DNA from: Bradyrhizobium hipponense
Lineage (GTDB): Bacteria; Pseudomonadota; Alphaproteobacteria; Rhizobiales; Xanthobacteraceae
Assembly: GCF_008123965.1 (NCBI RefSeq)
Contig: NZ_VSTH01000127.1
Span: 28,601-92,600, forward strand
Direction: 5' to 3'
Length of the DNA stretch: 64,000 bases
The notes under the pieces were generated by a model. That model saw only the letters and a program-made list of their open reading frames with translations. It searched no databases and was not told the origin of the DNA. This document shows positions 29,361 to 37,922 of the stretch, piece after piece (within the stretch, counting starts at the first letter, position 1; each line of letters starts with the position of its first letter). Both the position numbers and the translations under genes were made by a program.

Positions 29361-29876
29361 ATGAAGATAAGTAATGCAATTTCCAGCGCATTATCCGTAA
29401 CCGGATACGTCGGCAATCTTCGGATCGCTCGTTCTGATCTGATCAAGGCGGCCCATCTTCTTGAAAGAATTGGGCTCGCAGCCATCGGGGCATCTTGCGG
29501 GCTCTATGTGGGTGCGACGTTGTTGCGTCAGAGAGGTGGACTGTTTGAAAGCGGCTGGATCGTGCTGCTAATGATGCTCTACGGAGCTCTTAGCTGTTAT
29601 GTCGGAATTGATCTGGCTTGCAATGTTGCCCGGAAATCGGTTCCGAGCATCTCGGAAGAATGGAACGGTTCCGAGGTGGCTGAGATCATGAGCGCGGCAG
29701 GAACGTTCGGCGCCGCCATTGCAGCAACTCTCTCGGTCAGTATCCTTGTCCTTGATCAAAATCTCCCCAATGGCCTGATAGGTTTTGTTGCCGGCTCTTG
29801 GGTGGTTGGCTCTTCGCTTCAAGTTGCGGCGGGAACGATGGCTCGTACCTACGGAGCCCCCATGGACAAGAAATGA
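29361..29876 (+). CDS. Small membrane protein of unknown function
   Basis: A 171-residue protein with an amphipathic N-terminus and about four hydrophobic segments (AAIGASCGLYVGATLL, WIVLLMMLYGALSCYVGIDL, AGTFGAAIAATLSVSILVL, GLIGFVAGSWVVGSSLQVAA). ATG 29361 follows TGAGGAG. Base composition is less GC-rich than the operons around it, and third positions are less biased, so it may be acquired. No family is recognised. It sits between the ABC operon and the cyclase gene. Confidence 0.65.
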   Translation: MKISNAISSALSVTGYVGNLRIARSDLIKAAHLLERIGLAAIGASCGLYVGATLLRQRGGLFESGWIVLLMMLYGALSCYVGIDLACNVARKSVPSISEEWNGSEVAEIMSAAGTFGAAIAATLSVSILVLDQNLPNGLIGFVAGSWVVGSSLQVAAGTMARTYGAPMDKK

Positions 29877-30170
29877 TGATGTGCTCACGGAAAGACATCT
29901 GTTTGGACGCAAGTGTTTGGATTCGGCTTCAGTCTGAAAGTGAGTAGCTGACGATCTTTCGCAACCTCAGTGGTCGAACGTTGCGTGCCGGTGAGTTTTA
30001 GTGGTGCAACCGTTGGCATCGAGCACTACCATGGAAGCGGTATCGGCACTGAGCAGCCTAATTTGTCGCACGACAAACAAGGCGTGCCATCGTGGTCATG
30101 TTGAGATATTGTCACTGCGTGCCGTGGTCCAACATTCTGCTAACCGCCAACCACACGATCGGTGGAGTCA

Positions 30171-33100
30171 ATGCAGATTGCGGAGTGGCTCGAGAAGCTT
30201 GGGCTTGGACAATACGCGGAGCGTTTTGCCCAAAATGGGATCGACATGGGCGTCCTTCCCGAACTAATGGACGAGGACTTCGATAAGCTCGGAGTCCTGC
30301 TCGGCCATCGCCGTAAACTGCTGCGTGCTATTGCCGACCTCGATCCAGCCGCGTTGATCGCATCGCCGGCTCCTCCTCCTCAGGACGCCGAGCGGCGCCA
30401 CCTCACCGTTATGTTTTGCGATCTGGTCGGCTCGACTGCGCTCTCGGCGCGTCTCGATCCCGAGGATATGTGGGAGGTGATCCGGGCCTACCGCGCCGCC
30501 TGCGCGAGCGTCATTGCTGCCTATGACGGCAAGATAGTCAGGTTCGTCGGTGACGGTATACTCGTCTATTTCGGCTATCCCCGCGCCCACGAGGATGACG
30601 CGGAGCGCGCAGTGCGAGCGGGCCTAGACGCCATCACAGCGATTAGTCGGCTCAAAACAGGCGCCGACGAGCGGGTTGAACTGCGGATCGCAATCGCGAC
30701 CGGGCTTGTGGTGGTCGGCGACCTCATCAGCGGCGATGCGTCGGAAGAGCACGCGACGGTCGGCGACACACCAAATCTCGCTGCCCGGCTCCAGAGCCTG
30801 GCGGAACCGGGGGCGGTCGTCGTTGCGTCGTCGACGCGCCGGCTGCTCGGCGATCTCTTCACTTTTCGCAATCTCGGCCGCCGCGAGGTCAAGGGCATAT
30901 CCGAACCCATCGCGGTCTGGGCGGTCGAGGGGGCGAGCGCATCGGAGAGTCGCTTCGAGGCGGTCCGCGCGGCGCGCTCGATCGGCTTTGTCGGCCGCAA
31001 GGAGGAGATTGAATTCACACTCTCGCGCCAGCGGCTCGCATGGCAGGGGCAGGGCCAGATGGTGTTGATTTCTGGCGAAGCGGGCATCGGCAAGTCGCGC
31101 ATTGTCGCAACGCTGTCCGAAAGTCCCGCTTTGGGGGCGCACCGCCGGGTGCGGTATCAGTGTTCGCCCTACCACACCAACAGTGCGCTTCATCCCTTTG
31201 TCGCGCAGATCGAGCGCGCCGCCGGCATCTGCTCGCACGACACGCCCGGGCAAAAGCTCGACAAGCTTGAGGCAATGCTGGCGCTTGGAACACGGCAGGT
31301 CGCTCCAGCGACACCCCTCATTGCGGCCCTCCTCTCGATTCCAACCGGCAACCATTGTCCACCGCTCGGTTTGAGTCCAGCGCAGCAGCGGCGACAGACA
31401 TTTGCCGTCCTTCTCGATCAGCTTGAGGGGCTGGCGCGAGAGCAGCCCCTGCTGGTTGTCTGCGAGGATATGCATTGGGCCGATGCCACGACGCTTGAAT
31501 TGTTCGATCTCGGGGTCGACCGGATCAGGGGACTGCCGATACTCGTGCTCATGACAGCCCGGCCAGAGTTCGAGCCTTCCTGGTCGGGCCTTGCCAACGT
31601 CAGCCTGGTGCGGCTCGACCGGCTCGATCGGCAGGACACGCGCGCGCTGGTCGAGCAGGTCACCGTTGGTCGCCAGCTGCCACGCGAAATGATGAAGCAG
31701 ATCATCGACAAGACGGATGGCATCCCGCTATTCGTCGAGGAACTGACAAAGATGGTGCTGGAGTCCGGACTGCTCGTCGAAGATGCCGGGCGCTATCGCC
31801 TCGGTCGTCCGCTCCCCCCGCTCGCTATTCCCGCGACGCTGCAGGATTCGCTGATGGCGCGGCTCGACCGGCTGGCTCCAGTCAAGGAGGTGGCGCAGAT
31901 AGGCGCCGCTATCGGTCGCGAATTCTCATACCCGCTGTTGAGATATGTGGCGGGACGCGATGATTTGACGCTGAGCGCTGCGCTACAGCAACTCGGAGAG
32001 GCCGGACTGCTGCTGTGTCGCGGGGCTCCTCCCGAAGCAGACTACAGTTTCAAGCACGCTCTCGTTCAGGAAGCGGCCTACGAGAGCCTGCTTAAGAGCA
32101 AACGGCAGGTGCTTCACGCGCGTATCGGCGATGTCCTGCGTGAGAAGTTTCCGATCGTCGCCGAGACCGAGCCTGAAATTATAGCACACCACTTCACGGA
32201 GGCCGGGCTCAGCGAGGCCGCCCTCGAGTGGTGGCGCAAGGCGGGCCAGCAGGCGTTGAAACGTTCGGCCTATTCCGAAGCGATTGCACATTTCGGCAAG
32301 GCGATTGCCACCGCCGATGAACTGCCCGATGAGCCTAGCCGGTTGATGAGTAGGCTGCATCTTCAAATCGCATATGGCCGCGCATTACGAGGCAGTCTCG
32401 GGCACAGCGCCCCGGAAACGGTGGCCGCGTGGACACGCGCCCGACAGATCGCGGCCGATATCAATGATGCGGTTGAACTTGCGCCAGTCCATTCGGGCCT
32501 CTTCAATGCCTGCCTGACACACGGCGAGTTCGCTCCGATGCGGGAGCTGGCGGATTCCATCATGAGCGCCGCTGACCGGCGACCGGACTCGCCGGTGGCC
32601 GCCGTCGTTGCGCACTGGACGGGCGGAGTCACCTGCTGGTTCGGGGGCGACTACTTGAATGCGAGGACGCATCTTGAGCAGGCACTAGCGATCTATGGTG
32701 CCGAGCCGGATCCCTCGGCGTTTAGGGCCTCGGCGCTGGATCTCCCGTTTGTGATCATGAGGTTTCTTGCCCTGGTGCTTTGGCCGCTCGGCAGCATCGC
32801 TCGCGCGCGCCGGCTTGCCGCTGAAGCAGTGAGTGCCTCAGGAGAAAAGCGGGCGCTTTCCCGGGCCAATGCGCTTGTTCACCGCGCCGTATTCGACGGG
32901 CTGTGCGGGGGCTTGTTGCAGCAAACGGAGACCATCCTGGCGCTCGCTCTCGCTCGCGACCATACGATGCCGCTTTATGTGGCCGCCGGGACCTATCTGA
33001 ATGGCCTGGCCAAGTGGCGTGGCGGCGACCGAATGGCCGGACTGATGGAAATGCGTCGCGGCTGGACCTTGCTGCATGAGAATGATTGCTACCTCTGTGA

Positions 33101-33503
33101 GCCGTTTTGGGGGATGCATGTCGCCGTGGCGGATGCAGAGGCGGGCCATCTCGAGACCGGGCTGGAAATCTTGAGCGAATTGATCGCGTGGACGGCGCAA
33201 TCCGGCCAGCATTGGCTTGATGCCGAGCTGCATCGTGTCCAAGGAGAGCTCCTGTTGCGTCACGATTACCCGGCCGAATCCATGGCTGAAAATGCCCTCA
33301 ATCGCGCGCTGGAGATCGCACGACACCAACAGGCGAGGACTTTCGAGCTGCGCAGCGCCCTTGGACTTGCGCGCCTGCACAAGAAGAATGGCCGAGTGGG
33401 CGCAGTGTCCGAGGTGCTGGCTCCCGTGCTCGCTGAATTCGATGCGGAGCGAGATCTCCCCGAAGCTATTGAAGCGAAGGAACTGCTCGTGAAGGAGCGT
33501 TAG
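30171..33503 (+). CDS. SAM domain-class III cyclase-AAA ATPase-TPR protein
   Basis: A 1110-residue multidomain protein. Residues 1-57 form a SAM-like domain (WLEKLGLGQYAERFAQNGID). Residues about 75-245 form a class III nucleotidyl cyclase with metal ligands D84 (MFCDLVGST) and D128 (RFVGDGILVYFGYP) and the GDTPNLAARLQ segment. Residues 265-600 form an AAA/STAND-type ATPase (Walker A SGEAGIGKS, Walker B LLVVCEDMHWAD). The rest is helical TPR-like repeats. Position 124 before the VGDG is Arg, where many relatives have Lys, so catalytic activity should not be assumed. ATG 30171 follows GGTGGAG. This architecture is abundant in Bradyrhizobium; ligand and output are unknown. Confidence 0.92.
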   Translation: MQIAEWLEKLGLGQYAERFAQNGIDMGVLPELMDEDFDKLGVLLGHRRKLLRAIADLDPAALIASPAPPPQDAERRHLTVMFCDLVGSTALSARLDPEDMWEVIRAYRAACASVIAAYDGKIVRFVGDGILVYFGYPRAHEDDAERAVRAGLDAITAISRLKTGADERVELRIAIATGLVVVGDLISGDASEEHATVGDTPNLAARLQSLAEPGAVVVASSTRRLLGDLFTFRNLGRREVKGISEPIAVWAVEGASASESRFEAVRAARSIGFVGRKEEIEFTLSRQRLAWQGQGQMVLISGEAGIGKSRIVATLSESPALGAHRRVRYQCSPYHTNSALHPFVAQIERAAGICSHDTPGQKLDKLEAMLALGTRQVAPATPLIAALLSIPTGNHCPPLGLSPAQQRRQTFAVLLDQLEGLAREQPLLVVCEDMHWADATTLELFDLGVDRIRGLPILVLMTARPEFEPSWSGLANVSLVRLDRLDRQDTRALVEQVTVGRQLPREMMKQIIDKTDGIPLFVEELTKMVLESGLLVEDAGRYRLGRPLPPLAIPATLQDSLMARLDRLAPVKEVAQIGAAIGREFSYPLLRYVAGRDDLTLSAALQQLGEAGLLLCRGAPPEADYSFKHALVQEAAYESLLKSKRQVLHARIGDVLREKFPIVAETEPEIIAHHFTEAGLSEAALEWWRKAGQQALKRSAYSEAIAHFGKAIATADELPDEPSRLMSRLHLQIAYGRALRGSLGHSAPETVAAWTRARQIAADINDAVELAPVHSGLFNACLTHGEFAPMRELADSIMSAADRRPDSPVAAVVAHWTGGVTCWFGGDYLNARTHLEQALAIYGAEPDPSAFRASALDLPFVIMRFLALVLWPLGSIARARRLAAEAVSASGEKRALSRANALVHRAVFDGLCGGLLQQTETILALALARDHTMPLYVAAGTYLNGLAKWRGGDRMAGLMEMRRGWTLLHENDCYLCEPFWGMHVAVADAEAGHLETGLEILSELIAWTAQSGQHWLDAELHRVQGELLLRHDYPAESMAENALNRALEIARHQQARTFELRSALGLARLHKKNGRVGAVSEVLAPVLAEFDAERDLPEAIEAKELLVKER

Positions 33504-33675
33504 CCACGTGCCGTTTCTCTAGCTGGCCGTGGCAAGAGAGGCATCCCGATCGTTCCCCCCGCATCTTCGACCCAATTGCCCGTTGGTTCGCAGCGCGAGG
33601 GGGACAACACAGGACGATTGTGCCGCCAGGGACTGAGGCAGAAGCATCAGGATCAGCGTGACTCCTCGCGTCCCT

Positions 33676-34611
33676 TCAGTCCGTCAGCGTGAGCCTGAGC
33701 GGGACCGGGTGGAGATCGCAGGCACGGCCCGCCTTGGCCACTTGCCCCGGCACGGGATGTCCAACCATCGACGGCAGCTCGCGGGACAATGCAATCAGGC
33801 CTTCGAGATCGAGACCGGTGTTCAGCCCAATGTCCCGGCAGAGATTGACCAGATCTTCGGTGCAGACATTGCCCGATGCCCCCGGCGCAAATGGGCAGCC
33901 CCCGAGGCCGCCGAGGGACGCGTCGAAGCGAACTGCGCCAGCGTCGAAACCAGCCATCACATTCACGAGCCCGAGGCCCCTCGTGTTGTGGAAATGCAGC
34001 GTCAGTTCGTCGCGCGGCACGAGACCGAGGATGGATTTGACGCGCTGTCGCACGAGCTTCGGATTGGCCATGCCGGTGGTATCCGCGAGCGTGATGCTCT
34101 GCGCACCGAGGCGGAGATAATTCTCGATCAGCCGTAGCACCTTGTCTTCGTGCTGCTCGCCTTCGAACGGGCAACCGAACGCCGTTGCGAGCGTAGCATT
34201 GAGGTGAACGCGTCTGCCGATCGCCGCGGTCACCCCTGCGAGTGCAGACAATGAGCCCTGGTGGTCCATGCCTATATTGACGCGATTGTGCGTCTCGCTC
34301 GCCGACATCACGAAATTCACCTCGTCGGCGCCGGCCTCCAGCGCGCGTTCGGCTCCTCTGAGATTAGGGATGAGCGCAACGAAGATCACGCCTTCACGTC
34401 GAACGATGGAGCGGAACACCTCATTGCCGTCGGCGAGCGCAGGCACCGCTTTCGGCGAGACGAAAGACCCCGCCTCGATCCGGCGAAAGCCCAACGCGGA
34501 CAAGCGGTCGATCAGTGCGATTTTGAGGTCGGTCGGCACCACGGTCGGCTCGATCTGCAAGCCGTCGCGCGGGCAGACCTCCTGGATGGTGATATCTGGC
34601 AAGGCACTCAT
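33676..34611 (-). CDS. Hydroxymethylglutaryl-CoA lyase family protein
   Basis: A 311-residue TIM-barrel lyase of the DRE-TIM family. R15-D16 (VCPRDGLQ) bind metal and substrate, H206 and H208 lie in TLHFHNTRG, and the mobile active-site loop carries C239 (GGLGGCPFAPGASGN), the signature of HMG-CoA lyase. Reaction: HMG-CoA to acetyl-CoA and acetoacetate, although relatives cleave other 3-hydroxy-3-methyl acyl-CoAs. Its ATG overlaps the stop of the upstream CoA-transferase by ATGA (34608-34611), so the two are translationally coupled. No leucine-degradation genes accompany it. Confidence 0.93.
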   Translation of the reverse strand: MSALPDITIQEVCPRDGLQIEPTVVPTDLKIALIDRLSALGFRRIEAGSFVSPKAVPALADGNEVFRSIVRREGVIFVALIPNLRGAERALEAGADEVNFVMSASETHNRVNIGMDHQGSLSALAGVTAAIGRRVHLNATLATAFGCPFEGEQHEDKVLRLIENYLRLGAQSITLADTTGMANPKLVRQRVKSILGLVPRDELTLHFHNTRGLGLVNVMAGFDAGAVRFDASLGGLGGCPFAPGASGNVCTEDLVNLCRDIGLNTGLDLEGLIALSRELPSMVGHPVPGQVAKAGRACDLHPVPLRLTLTD

Positions 34612-35801
34612 TGGACGACGCCGCGCTGTCGCAGCTCCCGGACGTCTTGTTCGGTCTTGCCGAGCTCGGCGAGGATATCTTCAGTGTGCGCGCCGAGCTC
34701 AGGGCCGCTCCAGCGGACCGCGCCGGGGGTATTGGAGAGCTTTGGCACGATGCCCGGCATCTTGACGGAGACGTCACCGGGCAGCGCAGCCTGGATGATC
34801 ATCTCGCGGGCGAGATAGTGTGGATCATCGACAATGTCGGCGACCGAATAAATGCGTCCGGCGGGTATGCCGGCCGCTTCGAGCGCGTCGAGCGCCTCCT
34901 CAATGGTGTGCCTTCGGGTCCAATCCGCAATGGCCGCATCGAGTTCGGCATTGCGGGCGACGCGTCTGTCGTTGGTCGCGAGCTCTTCATCCTCAGCAAG
35001 ATCGGGTCTGCCGATCGCGACCATCAGCCGCTTGAAGATCGCATCACTGTTTCCCGCAATGACGACGTAACTGCCATCGCGCGCCGGATAGGTGTTGGAC
35101 GGACTGATGCCCGGAAGCGAGCCGCCGCTGCGGGTGCGGACATGGCCCATCAGGTCGTATTCCGGAACGAGGCTCTCCATCAGATTGAAGACGCTTTCGA
35201 ACAACGAGACGTCCACGATCTGTCCCTTGCCGCCGCCGGCCTTGACGTGCAGCAGCGACATCAATGCGCCGATCACCGCATGCAGCGAGGCCAGACTGTC
35301 GCCGATGCTGATGCCCGCACGCGCAGGCGGAGATTGGGCATCGCCCGTCGTGTAGCGCAGCCCGCCCATCGCTTCGCCGATGGCGCCAAAGCCGGGGCGG
35401 TCACGGTACGGACCGGTCTGCCCGTAACCGGAGATGCGCACCAACGTCAGGCGGGGATTGAGTGCGGAGAGTACGCTCCAGCCCAGGCCCATCTTCTCCA
35501 GGATGCCGGGTCGGAAATTCTCGATCACCACATCCGCCTTCGCCGCGAGTGCCTTCGCGATAGCAAGGCCTTCATCGGACTTGAGGTCGAGCCCGATCGA
35601 TTTCTTGTTGCGCGATTGCAGATACCACCACAGCGACGTGCCCTGATGCAGCTTGCGCCATTTGCGCAAGGGATCGCCCTGGCCCGGCTGCTCGATCTTG
35701 ATCACCTCCGCGCCGAATTCGGCGAATAGTCGTGCCGCAAACGGTGCCGCGATCAGCGTGCCAAGCTCGAGCACGCGAATGCCGCTGAGTGGACCTTCCA
35801 T
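34608..35801 (-). CDS. CaiB/BaiF (class III) CoA-transferase
   Basis: A 397-residue family III CoA-transferase starting MEGPLSGIRVLELGTLIAAP, with the family segments ADVVIENFRPGILEKMGLGW, LTLVRISGYGQTGPYRDRPGFGAIGEAMGG and RAGISIGDSLASLHAVIGAL, where the catalytic Asp is expected. It transfers CoA from succinyl-CoA or acetyl-CoA to a free dicarboxylic acid. Directly coupled to the HMG-CoA lyase gene, which suggests that the acceptor is 3-hydroxy-3-methylglutarate or a similar branched diacid. GGAGGAAG precedes ATG 35801. Confidence 0.93.
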   Translation of the reverse strand: MEGPLSGIRVLELGTLIAAPFAARLFAEFGAEVIKIEQPGQGDPLRKWRKLHQGTSLWWYLQSRNKKSIGLDLKSDEGLAIAKALAAKADVVIENFRPGILEKMGLGWSVLSALNPRLTLVRISGYGQTGPYRDRPGFGAIGEAMGGLRYTTGDAQSPPARAGISIGDSLASLHAVIGALMSLLHVKAGGGKGQIVDVSLFESVFNLMESLVPEYDLMGHVRTRSGGSLPGISPSNTYPARDGSYVVIAGNSDAIFKRLMVAIGRPDLAEDEELATNDRRVARNAELDAAIADWTRRHTIEEALDALEAAGIPAGRIYSVADIVDDPHYLAREMIIQAALPGDVSVKMPGIVPKLSNTPGAVRWSGPELGAHTEDILAELGKTEQDVRELRQRGVVQ

Positions 35802-35837
35802 GTCGCTTCCTCCAAAAACGATCGAGCAAATCTCCTA

Positions 35838-35870
35838 TAGAAGATTTCTCTTTTATAATAGAAAATTTCT
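35838..35870. promoter_or_regulatory. Candidate operator: two palindromes 21 bp apart over a TATAAT
   Basis: In the gap between the CoA-transferase and the autotransporter gene. AGAAAATTTCT (35860-35870) is a perfect 5-1-5 palindrome, and AGAAGATTTCT (35839-35849) is the same with one mismatch; centres are 21 bp (two helical turns) apart. TATAAT (35854-35859) lies between them on the plus strand. This is the only strongly AT-rich patch nearby, and suggests a dimeric repressor controlling one or both divergent units. Confidence 0.5.
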
Positions 35871-35940
35871 GCTAGGCTTCGTTTTGTGAAGGCGCAGTCA
35901 AGACGCCACGCAGGGACGACAACGCAAACGGGGGATCGCC

Positions 35941-37878
35941 GTGAGACTGAAGTCAGCGGTACCGGTCGCAGCATTGCTGTTGGCCGCGGGAATGCCTGTT
36001 GCTTGCGCGCAGGCGCAGCAGCCCGGAACGATCTACGGATTCGGCGACAGCCTGCTCGACGTGTCGCGCAATTGCCCGATCGCGTTTCCGCAATCGGCGC
36101 CGTACGGTGCCTGCGGCAATGGTCGCGGCTCGCTGCAATGGCTGTCGATGCTGACCAGCTATAGCTTCAGCAAGCCCAACGATTACGCCTACAACGGCGT
36201 CGGCAACGGCGTCTTTCCGGCATTCAACGGCGGCCCGACAGTGGCGCAACAAATTGTCGAGTTCACCAGCGCCGGCAGAAGCTTCCAGCCGAACGACCTC
36301 ATCGTCCTCGGCGGCATGCCCAACAATTGGGGAGCGATGTTCCTGGGGATCCCGGATCCGAGCGGCGCTGCCTACACGCCCCAAACGCTGGCGACCGCGA
36401 CCTTGTCTCAGCAGTACAGCAATCTCGCCGCATTGATCAAAGCGGGCGGGCACAATTTCATTGCCGAGAACATGTTTAGTTCGTCGACCTACAACTGGTA
36501 CAATGTCGGCGGATTTTATCCCTTTGGGCCGCCCTATAACCAGATTCCCGATCTTCCGGTGGCGCGCCAATTCTTCGGGCTGGTCAACGACAATCTCGCG
36601 GCAACGCTTGCGCCCCTCGCGCGCCCCGGAGTTCGCATTCATGTCGTCGATCTCGCCGCGATCTACACCAAAGCCTACACCGATCCGACCAGCCTTGGAT
36701 TCAAGACCGGTAGGGCTTGCGTCTTTGATGGCAATTGCCTCACGGCGTCGAAGGACGTGCAGAACCAGCATTTCATGTTCGATCTGCATCCGACCGATGC
36801 GGGCTATGCGGTGATTGCGCGCTACGAAGCCAACCTGCTCGCGGCACAGGACGGTATTGCCGCGCAGGGCGACGTCGCGCAACTCACTGCGCAGAATTTC
36901 TCGAATTCGATCTTCTCGCGGCTCGACGCGTTTCGTGCCAACGATCCGCGTGTAACGGGAACGGCGTCACCGTCTCAGGCCTTTGCTGCTATGGATCGGC
37001 CCGGCATGAGCACGAAGGCGCTGCCGCGTCTTGCGCCCGAACTGCCGCTCTCGGTCTATCTCGCCGCAGCCTATGGCAGCGGCAGCCGCGGCGACCGCTT
37101 CAGCGCCGACGGAAACGCCACCGGGTTCGACTACACGCTTGCGGGCGGCACCTTCGGTGCCGACTACAAGGTCGACCCCAACATCCGCGTCGGCGGCGCG
37201 CTCAACTACACCAATCCGGTTGCTAATCTGCATGGTGGCACCGGTCACCTCAACCTCGACAGCTATCAGATCGGCGGCTTTGCGTCCTTCACCTACCCGC
37301 ATCTGTTGACGGACATCGTGGCGACGTATGGCTACAACAACTACCGCATCGATCGTCCCGGCGTCGTCGATACGATCCGCGGCAGCACCACCGGCAATAC
37401 CTTCACGATCGGCGCCAAGTCGGCCTATCTGTTCGATGTCGGCGCGGTCCGGGTCGGTCCCCTGGCCGGGCTGGTCTACGACTACACCAACGTCAATCCG
37501 TACACCGAGACAGGTGATCCCATCATTACCCAGACGGTCGCGCGGCAGAAGCTCGAAGGCCTGACCGGCAGCGCGGGCCTACAGTTCCGCGCGCCCTTCA
37601 CCGTTGCGACGCGCTCCGTCAATTCCTTCCTCAATCTGACCGCCGAGCATGATTTCCTCGGGGGCGCGCGGACGCTGCTCGCGGCGGAAACGGTGGCGCT
37701 CGCTCTGCCGATCTACACAGTCGTGCAGGGCAATCCTGATCGCGCCTATGGCAAGGTGGTGGGCGGCCTGAGCACAGCTCTGTCAGGCAACATCAACGCC
37801 ATGCTCACCGCGGCGGGAACGTTCGGCACCAGCAATCCGCAGTTCGCGCTGCAAGGCGCAGTCAAGGTAGCTTTCTAG
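35941..37878 (+). CDS. Autotransporter SGNH/GDSL esterase
   Basis: A 645-residue type Va secreted hydrolase. It starts with GTG and a signal peptide (cleavage near residue 25, ACAQA). The SGNH passenger domain has GDSL at residues 35-38 (YGFGDSLLDVSRN) with nucleophile S37, and the C-terminal acid/base pair in MFDLHPTDAGYAV (D281, H283). Residues about 360-645 form the beta-barrel translocator, ending in aromatic F (KVAF), as outer-membrane proteins do. It probably displays an esterase or lipase on the cell surface. The following binding protein and aldehyde dehydrogenase genes run in the same direction. Confidence 0.92.
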   Translation: MRLKSAVPVAALLLAAGMPVACAQAQQPGTIYGFGDSLLDVSRNCPIAFPQSAPYGACGNGRGSLQWLSMLTSYSFSKPNDYAYNGVGNGVFPAFNGGPTVAQQIVEFTSAGRSFQPNDLIVLGGMPNNWGAMFLGIPDPSGAAYTPQTLATATLSQQYSNLAALIKAGGHNFIAENMFSSSTYNWYNVGGFYPFGPPYNQIPDLPVARQFFGLVNDNLAATLAPLARPGVRIHVVDLAAIYTKAYTDPTSLGFKTGRACVFDGNCLTASKDVQNQHFMFDLHPTDAGYAVIARYEANLLAAQDGIAAQGDVAQLTAQNFSNSIFSRLDAFRANDPRVTGTASPSQAFAAMDRPGMSTKALPRLAPELPLSVYLAAAYGSGSRGDRFSADGNATGFDYTLAGGTFGADYKVDPNIRVGGALNYTNPVANLHGGTGHLNLDSYQIGGFASFTYPHLLTDIVATYGYNNYRIDRPGVVDTIRGSTTGNTFTIGAKSAYLFDVGAVRVGPLAGLVYDYTNVNPYTETGDPIITQTVARQKLEGLTGSAGLQFRAPFTVATRSVNSFLNLTAEHDFLGGARTLLAAETVALALPIYTVVQGNPDRAYGKVVGGLSTALSGNINAMLTAAGTFGTSNPQFALQGAVKVAF

Positions 37879-37922
37879 TGGCGATGAGAATGAAAAATCA
37901 GCGATACCTCAAGGAGGGAACT

